Numbered from the stretch's first letter, positions 1 to 8,945 are shown. The stretch is 64,000 bases of DNA from Melghirimyces algeriensis (GCF_900182565.1 NZ_FXTI01000001.1:186001-250000); one strand, 5' to 3'. Numbers and translations: made by a program. The notes: generated by a model not told the origin, from the sequence alone.

Positions 1-783
1 ATCCTGATGCCGGATGAAGTGCAGGCAAACGTTTATCGGGAACAGGTGGCACCCTGTCTAAAACCGGGAGCAGCACTCTTCTTTTCCCACGGGTTTAACA
101 TCCATTTTCAACAGATCAATCCTCCCGAAGATGTGGATGTTGTTTTGGTTGCTCCCAAGGGTCCCGGCCACCTGGTTCGACGGGTGTATGAAGAAGGATT
201 TGGTGTTCCCGGTTTAATTGCCGTTCATCAAAATGCGTCCGGAAAAGCGTTGGAGATCGGGCTTGCCTACGCCAAAGGAATTGGTGCCACTCGCGCCGGA
301 GTGATTGAAACCACCTTCAAGGAAGAGACGGAAACGGATTTGTTTGGAGAACAGGCGGTTTTGTGCGGAGGAGTCAGTCAACTGGTCCAAAATGGATTTG
401 AAACCTTGATGGAAGCAGGATATCAGCCAGAAATCGCCTACTTTGAGTGCCTCCACGAATTGAAGCTGATTGTGGATCTGATGTATGAAGGTGGATTGTC
501 CGGCATGCGTTATTCCATCAGCGATACAGCGGAGTATGGCGATTATGTCAGTGGCAAGCGGGTGGTTGGTGAAGCTTCCCGAAAGGCGATGAAAGAAGTG
601 TTGAAGGAAATCCAGGATGGCACCTTTGCCAAGCGCTGGATTCAGGAAAATGAAGAGGGACGGAGAGAGTTCAACCGTTTGGCCAAGGAGGGTCAGGATC
701 ACCCCATCGAACAAGTGGGCAAAAAGCTTCGTAAGACAATGGCTTGGATCGATAAAGAACAACAGGAACCCGTTAAACAGTGA
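1..783 (+). CDS. ilvC: Ketol-acid reductoisomerase, C-terminal part (5' end outside window)
   Basis: Class I KARI, which makes dihydroxy-isovalerate and dihydroxy-methylvalerate from acetohydroxy acids using NADPH and Mg2+ in valine, leucine and isoleucine synthesis. The frame is open from base 1, so the Rossmann N-terminus is missing; about 260 of the usual 330-340 residues are visible. The end of the NADP domain (FFSHGFNIHF, VAPKGPGH) is followed by the all-helical KARI domain with the metal/substrate motifs ETDLFGEQAVLCGG and ECLHELKLIVDLMYEGG. The stop lies 25 bp before leuA, so the two are cotranscribed in the usual ilv-leu order. The operon promoter is outside the window. Identification is firm. 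Confidence 0.97.
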   Translation: MLMPDEVQANVYREQVAPCLKPGAALFFSHGFNIHFQQINPPEDVDVVLVAPKGPGHLVRRVYEEGFGVPGLIAVHQNASGKALEIGLAYAKGIGATRAGVIETTFKEETETDLFGEQAVLCGGVSQLVQNGFETLMEAGYQPEIAYFECLHELKLIVDLMYEGGLSGMRYSISDTAEYGDYVSGKRVVGEASRKAMKEVLKEIQDGTFAKRWIQENEEGRREFNRLAKEGQDHPIEQVGKKLRKTMAWIDKEQQEPVKQ

Positions 784-808
784 GATTTTATGATAGGGAG
801 GAAGCGGC

Positions 809-2365
809 ATGCGAAGGGTGCAGTTTTTTGACACAACGTTGAGAGACGGGGAACAATCCCCCGGTGTAAACTTGAGTGCCAAGGAGAAGGTGGCGCTTGC
901 CCTTCAACTGGAACGGCTGGGTATTGATGTGATTGAAGCCGGCTTTGCTGCGGCCTCCCCCGGAGACCTGGAAGCCGTTCGACAGGTGGGTGAAGCCGTT
1001 GGGAGTGCAACGGTGGTTAGCCTTGCACGAGCTGTCCCAGCCGATATTGAAAAAGCATGGGAAGCATTAAAGCATGCAAAAAATCCTGGTATTCATGTTT
1101 TTCTCGCCACTTCACCAATCCATCGGAAATACAAGTTGAATATGACAAAGGATGAAGTGTTGGAAAGAGCGGAATCCGCTGTCCGCTTGGCCAAACAATA
1201 TTTTCCCAACGTGGAGTTTTCTACGGAAGATGGAGGACGGACGGAAAAAGCGTTTCTCTGTCAGGTGGCGGAGCGGGTGATCGAGGCTGGAGCCGATGTC
1301 CTCAATATTCCGGATACGGTTGGTTACTTGACACCACAGCAGTACGGAGAGATTTTTCGATATCTCAGGGAAAATGTTCGGGAAATCGATAAGGTGAAGT
1401 TGTCTGCTCACTGCCATGACGATCTGGGGATGGCAACGGCCAATACGTTGGCGGCCATTGAAGCCGGTGTGGATCAGGTGGAAGGTACTATCAACGGGAT
1501 CGGTGAACGGGCGGGAAATACGTCCCTGGAAGAAGTGGCGATGGCTTTGGCGACTCGCAAGGATTACTATCAGGCAACGACTGGGCTCAATCTGAAGGAG
1601 ATTGCCAAAACAAGCCGGATGGTCAGTAAAATGACCGGTATGTTTGTACCAGGCAATAAAGCGGTCGTTGGCGCCAATGCTTTTGCTCATGAGTCAGGCA
1701 TCCATCAGGATGGGATGCTGAAAAACAGTTCCACCTATGAAATCATGCGACCGGAGATGGTCGGTTACGAAGCGAGTCGCATGGTACTCGGCAAACATTC
1801 CGGACGCCATGCGTTTCGGGATAAGTTGAAAAGCATGGGATATGAAATGTCGGATGAACAGATTTCCCAGCTGTTTGTTCGCTTTAAGGAATTGACTGAC
1901 CGCAAAAAAGTGATCGAAGACGAGGATATTGCTTCCCTTGTTGAAGAACGATGGGCCGGAGAGAAAGAGGTCTATACGTTGGAAACCATACAACTCTCGT
2001 ATGGGAACCAATCCGTTCCCACCGCTTCCGTTCAGGTGGTTGATGTTCGCGATCAGCGAAGGTTGGAAGAAGCATCCTGCGGAAACGGTTCCGTGGACGC
2101 CATCTTTAAGGCGATCGATCGGGTAACGGGAGAGTCGATGCATTTGGTGGACTTTCAGATTGCATCCGTGACCCATGGAAAAGATGCCCTGGGAGAGGTT
2201 TATGTCAAGTTAAAACAAGAGGATCGCATTGTCCAGGGACGCGGAGTGAGCACCGATATATTGGAAGCCAGTGCCAGGGCTTATATTCATGCTGTGAACC
2301 GAATGATTGCCCGGCGCGACGGTGGGATCAAGATGGAGAACGCTCCGGTTTCTGTCGGTTCTTGA
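809..2365 (+). CDS. leuA: 2-isopropylmalate synthase
   Basis: Condenses acetyl-CoA with 2-oxoisovalerate, the first committed step of leucine synthesis. It has 518 residues, normal for the bacterial enzyme. The catalytic TIM barrel carries the family signature FDTTLRDGEQSPG near residue 7 and the metal-binding HCHDDLG near residue 200, followed by GTINGIGERAGN. The C-terminal ~130 residues, from about VYTLETIQLSYGN, form the leucine-sensing dimer domain, so feedback inhibition is expected. The ATG at 809 has an AGGGAGG ribosome site 8 bases upstream. It sits between ilvC and leuB in one operon. Confidence 0.98.
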   Translation: MRRVQFFDTTLRDGEQSPGVNLSAKEKVALALQLERLGIDVIEAGFAAASPGDLEAVRQVGEAVGSATVVSLARAVPADIEKAWEALKHAKNPGIHVFLATSPIHRKYKLNMTKDEVLERAESAVRLAKQYFPNVEFSTEDGGRTEKAFLCQVAERVIEAGADVLNIPDTVGYLTPQQYGEIFRYLRENVREIDKVKLSAHCHDDLGMATANTLAAIEAGVDQVEGTINGIGERAGNTSLEEVAMALATRKDYYQATTGLNLKEIAKTSRMVSKMTGMFVPGNKAVVGANAFAHESGIHQDGMLKNSSTYEIMRPEMVGYEASRMVLGKHSGRHAFRDKLKSMGYEMSDEQISQLFVRFKELTDRKKVIEDEDIASLVEERWAGEKEVYTLETIQLSYGNQSVPTASVQVVDVRDQRRLEEASCGNGSVDAIFKAIDRVTGESMHLVDFQIASVTHGKDALGEVYVKLKQEDRIVQGRGVSTDILEASARAYIHAVNRMIARRDGGIKMENAPVSVGS

Positions 2366-2405
2366 GTCGGAATCCCCCATAACGGAGAAAAGGAGGTTGA
2401 AATGG

Positions 2406-3524
2406 ATGGATAAGCAGTACAAGGTGACTGTGTTGCCTGGAGATGGGATCGGTCCGGAAATTGTGGAAGAAGGCGTCAAGGTATTGAAGCAGGCGGGAAA
2501 ACAATTTGGCTATCGATTTCAACTGGATTTTGGGTTGGTGGGAGGCGGTGCCATTGATCGGGTACAGACTCCGCTTCCACAGGAAACCCTTCGTCAATGT
2601 CGCGATGCGGATGCCGTATTGCTGGGAGCGGTAGGAGGTCCCGACTGGGATCAGAATCCACCGGAACTTCGCCCGGAAAAAGCGCTTTTGGACTTGCGGA
2701 AGAAGCTTGGCTTATTTGCGAATCTTCGTCCCGTCCAATGTTTTCCCGGTTTAGAGGAGAGCTCCACATTAAAAAAGGATGTTGTTAACGGTGTGGATCT
2801 GCTCGTGGTTCGGGAGTTGACCGGAGGCATCTATTTTGGGGAGAAATATACAGAGAAGACAGGAAAAGGAGAAAAAGCCACCGATACATTGGTTTACCAG
2901 GAACATGAAGTGGAGCGGATTATGAGGCGTGGGTTTGAATTGGCCCGTAAACGTCGGAAAAAAGTAACTTCTGTGGATAAAGCCAATGTTCTGGAAAGCT
3001 CCCGTCTTTGGAGAAAAGTGGCCCAACGAGTGGCGAGGGACTACCCGGATGTGGAATTGGAACATATGTTGGTGGACAACTGTGCCATGCAAATGATCCG
3101 TCGCCCTGCCGAATTTGATGTCATTGTTACGGAAAATATGTTTGGTGATATCCTGAGTGATGAGTCTGCGGTTCTCACCGGGTCCATCGGAATGCTTCCT
3201 TCAGCGAGTATTGGTGAAGGAACAAAAGGCCTGTATGAACCGGTTCACGGCTCAGCTCCCGATATTGCCGGGCAGGGCGTCTCCAATCCTGTTGCCACCA
3301 TTCTCTCTGTGGCTATGATGTTCCGGCATTCATTTCAGGATGAAGAAGCCGCCCGAACCATTGAACATGCCGTGATCAATGTCCTGGCTCAGGGCGCGCG
3401 TACCATGGATGTTGCAGTGCCTGGTGATTTGGCCCTTTCAACGGATCAGATGGGAGACAGGGTGGTGGAAGAGTTAAAGAAACGTCAACCGGACCCCAAA
3501 ATTCCAGTGGAGGCGATGATGTAA
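2406..3524 (+). CDS. leuB: 3-isopropylmalate dehydrogenase
   Basis: NAD-dependent oxidative decarboxylation of 3-isopropylmalate to 2-oxoisocaproate in leucine synthesis. It has 372 residues. The N-terminus shows LPGDGIGPEIV, and the metal/substrate region near residues 220-250 shows VDNCAMQMIRRP and VTENMFGDILSDE, followed by GSAPDIAGQG. The ATG at 2406 is chosen because AGGAGG lies at 2391-2396; an open frame further upstream runs into leuA and has no such site. A strong terminator follows directly. The isomerase genes leuC and leuD, which usually come next, are not here, so they must lie elsewhere. Confidence 0.98.
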   Translation: MDKQYKVTVLPGDGIGPEIVEEGVKVLKQAGKQFGYRFQLDFGLVGGGAIDRVQTPLPQETLRQCRDADAVLLGAVGGPDWDQNPPELRPEKALLDLRKKLGLFANLRPVQCFPGLEESSTLKKDVVNGVDLLVVRELTGGIYFGEKYTEKTGKGEKATDTLVYQEHEVERIMRRGFELARKRRKKVTSVDKANVLESSRLWRKVAQRVARDYPDVELEHMLVDNCAMQMIRRPAEFDVIVTENMFGDILSDESAVLTGSIGMLPSASIGEGTKGLYEPVHGSAPDIAGQGVSNPVATILSVAMMFRHSFQDEEAARTIEHAVINVLAQGARTMDVAVPGDLALSTDQMGDRVVEELKKRQPDPKIPVEAMM

Positions 3525-3548
3525 TCCCTGGAACTGAAGAGAAAACAA

Positions 3549-3587
3549 CCCTCGCAAAAAGGAAATTCCTTTATTGCGAGGGTTTTT
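3549..3587 (+). terminator. Rho-independent terminator after leuB
   Basis: CCCTCGCAA at 3549-3557 pairs with TTGCGAGGG at 3574-3582 and is followed by TTTTT. It ends the ilv-leu operon. A small converging gene on the minus strand stops 24 bp further on. Confidence 0.92.
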
Positions 3588-3610
3588 ATATGGATTTCTG
3601 CTCACATTTC

Positions 3611-3685
3611 CTAATACTGATAGATATAAACCAATCCTACAATCAAAGCGATGTACAAAAAAAGGCTCCAACCCATTGGATTCAT
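3611..3685 (-). CDS. Putative 24-residue small membrane protein
   Basis: This short minus-strand frame encodes about 24 residues starting MNPMGWSLFLYIALIVGL and ending in VYIYQY. That is a single hydrophobic helix with a short polar start. An AGAGGAG ribosome site lies about 10 bases before the ATG. Spacing, hydrophobicity and a clean stop support translation; no homology can be claimed from sequence alone. The gene converges on leuB and would be expressed separately. It could equally be a chance frame in a 337-bp gene-poor gap (3525-3861) that otherwise shows only the leuB terminator. Confidence 0.45.
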   Translation of the reverse strand: MNPMGWSLFLYIALIVGLVYIYQY

Positions 3686-3861
3686 CAAACATCATCTCCT
3701 CTTTCATTCAAATGGTGGTTATGTAAAAGGGGAAATTTCCCATCCCTTTGCAGGGAAGGAAACTCTTGTACGCACAATAAAGTCCCAGTATACTTAAAAA
3801 AGAAAGTAAATTCGAAAGATACCGATAGAAGGAAGATCGCAACCAAAGGTGGTGTGGATCA

Positions 3862-5487
3862 ATGATGATGGATGTTCCGCTGTTGGTAGCACCCATGTTG
3901 GAGCGGGCAGAGCGCCTGTTTCCGAAAAAAGAAATCGTTTCTCTGACCCAATCTGGGACCTATCGATATACCTATGCAGAAATGGGCCGTCGTACCCGAC
4001 AACTTGCTAGCGTTTTAAAACAATTGGGGGTTCAAAAAGGGGAACGGGTGGGAACATTGGCCTGGAATGATCATCGACATCTGGAAGCCTATTTTGCCAT
4101 CCCTGGTATGGGAGCCGTTTTGCATACCATTAACATTCGACTTTCCCCTGAACACCTGGCTTATGTAATCAATCACGCCAAGGATCGTGTGCTGCTGATC
4201 GATGTGACTGTCTGGCCTTTGGTTGAAAAAATCAGGGATCAGTTGAAAACGGTGGAATACTTTGTGGTGATGACCGATGGAGCACTTCCGGAGACAACGG
4301 TGCAACCGCTCTATTCTTATGAGAAACTGCTGAAAAACGGAGATCCGGAATGGAAATTTCCCCGTGAGTTGGATGAAAACGATCCGGCAGGGATGTGCTA
4401 TACTTCAGCGACTACCGGAAAGCCCAAGGGAGTGGTCTATACCCAGCGCAGTATTTTTCTGCACAGTATGTCTCTTGGCTTGGCGGATGTTCTGGGATTG
4501 TCGGAGTCAGATACCTGTCTGTCTGTTGTGCCGATGTTCCATGTCAATGCGTGGGGACTTCCTTTTGCCGCCACCTGGTTTGGAACCAAACAGGTGTTGC
4601 CAGGGCCACAGATGACACCGCAAAATATCGCGAAACTGATCAATTCGGAACAGGTGACAGTTACTGGTGGTGTTCCAACCATTTGGATTGGTATGCTTAA
4701 AGAGCTGGAGCAGAACGATTATGACCTGTCCAGCTTGCGAAAGCTTCTTTTTGGAGGGTCAGCTGCTCCCAAAAGCATGATCCAGGCGTATGAAGAGAAG
4801 TATGGGATACCCGTGGTCCATGCTTATGGAATGACGGAAACCAGCCCGGTCGTCTCGGTCTGCAACCTGAAGAGCCATCAGCAAAGCCTTTCGAAAGAAG
4901 AGCGATTGGAGCTGAAATCCAAGCAAGGGATTCCGGCTCCCGGAGTGGAAATCAAAGTGGTGGGTACAGATGGTGAAGTGGCATGGAATGGGCAGGAGAT
5001 GGGGGAACTTTTGGTGCGAGGACCCTGGATTGCTGCTGGTTATTTTAATGATGAGCGGAGTGAGAAGGCATTTCAGGATGGATGGCTTCACACCGGAGAT
5101 GTGGTAACGGTGGATGAAGAAGGTGCGATCAAAATTGTAGATCGAACCAAGGACTTGATTAAGAGTGGGGGAGAATGGATCAGTTCGGTCGATCTGGAAG
5201 ATGCCTTGATGGCTCATGAAGCCGTCTATGAAGCGGCTGTGGTGGCTGTCCCTCATAAAAAATGGCTGGAACGCCCAATCGCCTGTATCGTTCTGAAAGA
5301 TGATTTTGTGGGGAAGGTTTCCGATCAGGATCTGCTGGATTTTTTAAAACCGCAAGTGGCGAAATGGTGGCTTCCGGATGCAATCATTTTTATGAAAGAA
5401 CTTCCCAAAAACTCTGTCGGAAAGCTTCTGAAGCGAGCATTGCGAGAGGAGATGAAAGCGCGTTTTGCTTCCAAGGAATCTGTATAA
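3862..5487 (+). CDS. AMP-dependent fatty acid-CoA ligase (medium/long-chain, AlkK-like)
   Basis: Adenylate-forming enzyme that activates fatty acids with ATP and CoA. It has 541 residues. The P-loop is TSATTGKPKGVVYTQRS near residue 180 (Ala replaces the usual Gly of TSGTTGKPKG). The motif YGMTETSPV lies near residue 315, the hinge GWLHTGDV near 410, and the C-terminal catalytic lysine in KNSVGKLLKR. Three ATGs occur in a row (3862, 3865, 3868) and cannot be told apart; AAAGGTGG lies just upstream. No FadR-type operator is seen before it, unlike lcfA at 49.3 kb, so its regulation probably differs. The exact chain length of the substrate is not known. Confidence 0.9.
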   Translation: MMMDVPLLVAPMLERAERLFPKKEIVSLTQSGTYRYTYAEMGRRTRQLASVLKQLGVQKGERVGTLAWNDHRHLEAYFAIPGMGAVLHTINIRLSPEHLAYVINHAKDRVLLIDVTVWPLVEKIRDQLKTVEYFVVMTDGALPETTVQPLYSYEKLLKNGDPEWKFPRELDENDPAGMCYTSATTGKPKGVVYTQRSIFLHSMSLGLADVLGLSESDTCLSVVPMFHVNAWGLPFAATWFGTKQVLPGPQMTPQNIAKLINSEQVTVTGGVPTIWIGMLKELEQNDYDLSSLRKLLFGGSAAPKSMIQAYEEKYGIPVVHAYGMTETSPVVSVCNLKSHQQSLSKEERLELKSKQGIPAPGVEIKVVGTDGEVAWNGQEMGELLVRGPWIAAGYFNDERSEKAFQDGWLHTGDVVTVDEEGAIKIVDRTKDLIKSGGEWISSVDLEDALMAHEAVYEAAVVAVPHKKWLERPIACIVLKDDFVGKVSDQDLLDFLKPQVAKWWLPDAIIFMKELPKNSVGKLLKRALREEMKARFASKESV

Positions 5488-5498
5488 CCCAATCCATC

Positions 5499-5526
5499 CG
5501 GTTGCCTCACAGGCAGCCGTTTTTTT
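5499..5526 (+). terminator. Terminator after acyl-CoA ligase
   Basis: CGGTTGCCT pairs with AGGCAGCCG around a three-base loop and is followed by seven T. Confidence 0.9.
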
Positions 5527-5583
5527 GGGCGGGAATACTGCTGGGGATGAAAAATTACGGTTGAAGACTGTACACTTTCGTAT

Positions 5584-5698
5584 GATAAAAAGTCCGGTGA
5601 ACCCCCTGGGGTTCTTGCATTATCCTTAGTTCGCAGGCTTCTGGTGCGTTTGATATAATAAGGTAGCTTTAATAGCTTGCAAAAATCTGAGAAAGGAT
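5584..5698 (+). promoter_or_regulatory. Leader/promoter module homologous to the cas6-locus CRISPR leaders
   Basis: This stretch aligns base for base with the leaders at 44.4, 45.5 and 45.9 kb. Shared parts include GATAAAAAGTC, GTGAACC, TTGCAT and GTTTG before the -10. The -35 is TTCGCA (5630-5635) and the -10 is TATAAT (5654-5659) with an 18-bp gap, identical in spacing to the three cas6-locus copies. The dyad seen in the other copies is partly decayed here. About 39 bp after the -10 comes the first candidate repeat. No protein gene follows it directly, so the transcript would be a CRISPR-like RNA. Confidence 0.7.
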
Positions 5699-6014
5699 AT
5701 TTAAGATCAACCTAGAACTCTATGTTTTAGAGAATAAACTGCAGTGAACCCCGTTTTGGCAAAAATACTGATTATCCCTTGTTTTTCAACGGTTATAGGG
5801 ATTTTTGACTCGTTTTGAAAAAAAGGACTTCCACTTTACTGCAATCAAGTGGTTTCCTACATAGAGCGGATCTTTGCTTCATCCTGTCATGACAGGGTTT
5901 TCTCTTTGCCGGTTTTAAGGTTTTAGATGAACGTAGTGGGATATAAAGCGTTATCGCTTCTTCTTGTTTTGATAACAGTTCCTCAGTTTTAGATGAACCT
6001 AGTGGAGATAGAAG
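5699..6014 (+). CRISPR. Degraded CRISPR-like repeats, type unrelated to the cas6 locus repeats
   Basis: Two 29-nt repeats start at 5920 and 5986, separated by a 37-nt spacer (5949-5985). Both begin GTTTTAGATGAAC and continue TAGTGG; the second is altered in its last third, as trailing repeats often are. A third, poorer match (AGATCAACCTAG at 5704-5715) lies just behind the leader. The ~200 bp in between keep no clear repeat period. The repeat differs in sequence from the GTTTCGTTGAA-type repeats at 44-46 kb. It is probably a remnant; too few copies remain to assign a subtype. Confidence 0.5.
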
Positions 6015-6136
6015 GGAGATATCATTTAAAATTATTTGTATGAATGGATCACACCTCATTTGTCATGATCCAATGTACATAGGGTTTTCTACCCAATCAG
6101 GATAGGTTTACCATCGACATATTTTTTGACAAAAGG

Positions 6137-6188
6137 TTGACATCTGTCGAAAAATTGTGTTTTAATATCAAACAAGTCATCAGATGAC
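6137..6188 (+). promoter_or_regulatory. lutP promoter with palindromic operator candidate
   Basis: TTGACA (6137-6142), an 18-bp gap and TTTAAT (6161-6166) form a sigma-A promoter. Ten bases after the -10 lies the perfect palindrome GTCATCAGATGAC (6176-6188), placed to block initiation. A GntR/FadR-type dimer such as the neighbouring LutR is the obvious candidate; the binding is inferred from position only. Confidence 0.6.
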
Positions 6189-6317
6189 CTGATAACCTTA
6201 TCATCATATTTTCCCATGGGAAAACCTTTAAAGAAGGTGATGGATGAAAAAAGTGGGGGAAGGTGTTGTTGGAAACACTTCAGTCAGAGGGAAAATATTG
6301 GATTGGGAGGTCCCAAT

Positions 6318-8090
6318 ATGTTGGCATGGCTTGCTTTACTTCCTGTCCTGACCGTATTTCTGTTTCTGGTAGTGTTGAAATGGCCGGCTAAATATGCGAT
6401 GCCATTGGCTTTGGTCGTGACAGCCGGTTTATCGCTGGGTGTATGGAAGATTCCGGGGAATGTAGTGGCTGCTGAAGTCGTGGATGGGGTCGTGACGGCC
6501 TTGAGCTTACTTTATATTATCTTTGGTGCGATCCTGCTTTTGAATACGCTTACAGAAAGCGGTGCCATTCATAAGATCCGCCAAGGGTTGTCCGAGATCA
6601 CGGTGGACCGCCGTATTCAAGTAATCATTATTGCTTGGTTGTTTGGTTCTTTTATTGAAGGGTCTGCTGGGTTTGGGACACCTGCGGCAGTAGCTGCTCC
6701 GCTGTTGGTAGGTCTTGGATTTCCAGCGATGGCTGCCGTGATTTGTGCCCTGATCATCCAAAGTACCCCCGTTTCCTTTGGCGCATTGGGAACCCCGGTT
6801 TTGGTTGGCATCCATACCGGGCTGGGTGGAGGAAAGCTGGCAGAGGTCACACAAACTGTCGGTATATCTGCGGGGGAGTGGGGGGCCTTTATTGCCTCCA
6901 TCGGAGCAAAAGTGGCCTTGTTACATGCGATTGTGGGAACCATGATTCCACTGATTATGATTTCCGTGATGACTCGGTTTTTTGGGAAGAACCGTACCTT
7001 CCGTGAAGGATTGCAGGCGTGGAAGTTTGCCTTGTTTGCCGCATTGGCAATGACGGTACCGTATTATGCAGTAGCAGTTATTCTCGGACCTGAATTTCCT
7101 TCTCTGTTTGGCGGACTGATTGGGTTACTTTTGGTCGTATCGGCTGCTAAAAAGGGATGGTTTTTGCCGAAGGACGGCGAGTGGAACTTTGACAAAAGGG
7201 AAAACTGGGATGCCGATTGGAATGGTCAAGTCGATGTGCGTGGTCAGATCCGGGAAGGAACCAATATATCGATGATACAGGCTTGGACGCCCTATCTGCT
7301 GGTTGGACTGTTTCTGGTACTGTCCAGGGTAACCTTCTTACCGATCAAAGCGTGGATGACCGGAGTAACCATCACAGGAAAAGATCTCTTCGGTTCCGGT
7401 ATGGATGTATCTGTTGCGCCTCTGTATCTACCGGGTACTATTTTTATCCTTGTGGTGTTTTGCACCTATTTTCTTCACCGTATGAATGGAGGCGCTTTCA
7501 AAAAGGCATGGGGTAATGCTTTTCAAACCACCGTTGTCGCCTCGGTAGCCCTGTTGTCTGCCGTTCCGATGGTGAAACTGTTTATTGGATCGCAAGATGG
7601 AGCCGCCGGATATGAGAGCATGCCGATTGAGTTGGCGGAGGGTGTAGCGGCATTGACCGGGAGTGCATGGCCGATTTTCGCGCCGGTTATCGGAGCTTTG
7701 GGTGCTTTTGTGGCGGGAAGTAACACGATTTCCAATATGATGTTTTCCCTGTTTCAATTCGGTGTGGGAGAGCGGATTGGAGTGGACCCGTCCTGGGTGG
7801 TAGCCTTGCAGGCCGTTGGTGGTGCCGCAGGCAACATGATCTGTGTGCACAATGTGGTTGCCGCATCCGCTACAGTGGGATTGGTGAACCGGGAAGGCCC
7901 CCTGATCCGGAAAGTCTTGCTTCCGATGACCTACTATACCCTCTTTGCCGGCGGGATCGGATATGTGATTCTGAACGGGTGGGATTTGAACATTGGAACG
8001 ATCATTGTTCTCGCAGTAGTGATTGCCTGGGTGTATGTGATTGTTCGATCCAATAAGGAGTCGGTGGCGGTTTCTTCAAAGCTAAACTGA
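6318..8090 (+). CDS. lutP: L-lactate permease (LctP family)
   Basis: Integral membrane lactate importer. It has 590 residues with about 12-14 hydrophobic segments through the whole length. Family features include the Gly-rich GSFIEGSAGFGTPAAVAAP near residue 110 and the late AGSNTISNMMFSLFQFGVG segment. The ATG at 6318 is chosen because GGGAGG lies at 6305-6310; an in-frame ATG at 6216 would add 34 polar, Cys-rich residues unlike the family. It leads the lactate block lutP-lutR-lutABC, which implies uptake coupled to oxidation. Expression probably responds to the palindrome in its promoter. Confidence 0.95.
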   Translation: MLAWLALLPVLTVFLFLVVLKWPAKYAMPLALVVTAGLSLGVWKIPGNVVAAEVVDGVVTALSLLYIIFGAILLLNTLTESGAIHKIRQGLSEITVDRRIQVIIIAWLFGSFIEGSAGFGTPAAVAAPLLVGLGFPAMAAVICALIIQSTPVSFGALGTPVLVGIHTGLGGGKLAEVTQTVGISAGEWGAFIASIGAKVALLHAIVGTMIPLIMISVMTRFFGKNRTFREGLQAWKFALFAALAMTVPYYAVAVILGPEFPSLFGGLIGLLLVVSAAKKGWFLPKDGEWNFDKRENWDADWNGQVDVRGQIREGTNISMIQAWTPYLLVGLFLVLSRVTFLPIKAWMTGVTITGKDLFGSGMDVSVAPLYLPGTIFILVVFCTYFLHRMNGGAFKKAWGNAFQTTVVASVALLSAVPMVKLFIGSQDGAAGYESMPIELAEGVAALTGSAWPIFAPVIGALGAFVAGSNTISNMMFSLFQFGVGERIGVDPSWVVALQAVGGAAGNMICVHNVVAASATVGLVNREGPLIRKVLLPMTYYTLFAGGIGYVILNGWDLNIGTIIVLAVVIAWVYVIVRSNKESVAVSSKLN

Positions 8091-8154
8091 AGATGGTTTG
8101 ATAGCAATCGTCCAAGGCCTGTCAATATCCTTTCATATCCCGTTAAACGGCATA

Positions 8155-8200
8155 CCTCTGGGAATGATACAATAGGAAAAAACACAACATTTCCCAGAGG
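8155..8200 (+). promoter_or_regulatory. Inverted repeat flanking the lutR -10 region
   Basis: CCTCTGGGAATG (8155-8166) and CATTTCCCAGAGG (8188-8200) are inverted copies with one unpaired base. A TACAAT -10 lies between them (8168-8173), and the right arm includes the lutR ribosome site GAGGTG. It could be an autoregulatory operator or, if transcribed from further upstream, a hairpin hiding the ribosome site. Confidence 0.4.
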
Positions 8201-8207
8201 TGAACCA

Positions 8208-8945
8208 ATGGAATATCAACCGATTCGTGGAAGAAAAATTTATGAGCAAGTGGCAGAACAAATTAAAGGCATGATCCAGTCTGGGAAGTTAAAGCCGGGG
8301 GACAAGCTGGCTTCAGTCCGTGAGTTGTCGGAACGGTTTGATGTAGGTCGCTCAGCCGTCCGGGAAGCATTGTCCGCTCTAAGGGCGATGGGATTGTTGG
8401 AGATGCGACAAGGGGAAGGGACTTATGTCAAGACATTTGATCCAAACACCGTCTCCCGACCCATTGTGGAGGCAACATTAATGAATCAGGAACAGATTCT
8501 GGAGTTGTTGGAAGTCCGCAAAATTATGGAAGCTGGATCGGCAGCCATTTGTGCGACCGAGCATGATCAAGAGGATCTGAGAAAGATGGAAGATGCCTTG
8601 AAAGAAATGGAAGAAAGCTTGGGCGCTTCCGAAGAGCTGGGAGAGCAAGCGGATGCCAAGTTTCATTTGGCGGTTGCCAAAGGAACGAAAAATAACCTGC
8701 TTTATCATCTCATGACAACCATTTCTGGCACCATGCAGGAAGCGATGCGGGAAAGTCGCCGCATCTGGCTTTATGCAGAAGAGGAGACAGCGGAAAGACT
8801 TTATCGAGAACACCAGGCCATCTATCACGCGATTAAAGACCGAAATGCGACATTGGCACAGCAACAAATGCTGGCTCATTTGGTCAAAGTTGAACAGGTA
8901 TTGCGTCGATTTATGGAAGACAAGGCGGATGAAGATAAAGAATAG
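8208..8945 (+). CDS. lutR: GntR/FadR-family transcriptional regulator of lactate utilisation
   Basis: A regulator of 245 residues. The N-terminal winged helix (residues ~8-72) has the GntR signature LKPGDKLASVRELSERFDVGRS AVREAL..., ending GEGTYVK. The C-terminal all-helical FCD domain (from ~85) contains the ligand/metal pocket pattern with His in AKFHLAVA and HQAIYHAI. Placement between lutP and lutABC argues that it represses these operons in the absence of lactate, as LutR does in Bacillus. The start ATG follows CAGAGGTGAACC. A hairpin separates it from lutA, so the downstream genes may have partly separate expression. Confidence 0.88.
   Translation: MEYQPIRGRKIYEQVAEQIKGMIQSGKLKPGDKLASVRELSERFDVGRSAVREALSALRAMGLLEMRQGEGTYVKTFDPNTVSRPIVEATLMNQEQILELLEVRKIMEAGSAAICATEHDQEDLRKMEDALKEMEESLGASEELGEQADAKFHLAVAKGTKNNLLYHLMTTISGTMQEAMRESRRIWLYAEEETAERLYREHQAIYHAIKDRNATLAQQQMLAHLVKVEQVLRRFMEDKADEDKE

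Noticed and set aside
214..882. Minus-strand frame of 222 codons over ilvC
   Set aside because: Shadow of ilvC; the sense frame is an exact family match.
5793..6059. Minus-strand frame of 88 codons
   Set aside because: Its repeated PLGSSKT/PLRSSKT pieces are just the two CRISPR-like repeats read backwards; no start site.
6216..6317. N-terminal extension of LutP from ATG 6216
   Set aside because: Polar and Cys-rich, unlike the family; ATG 6318 has a GGGAGG at the right place.
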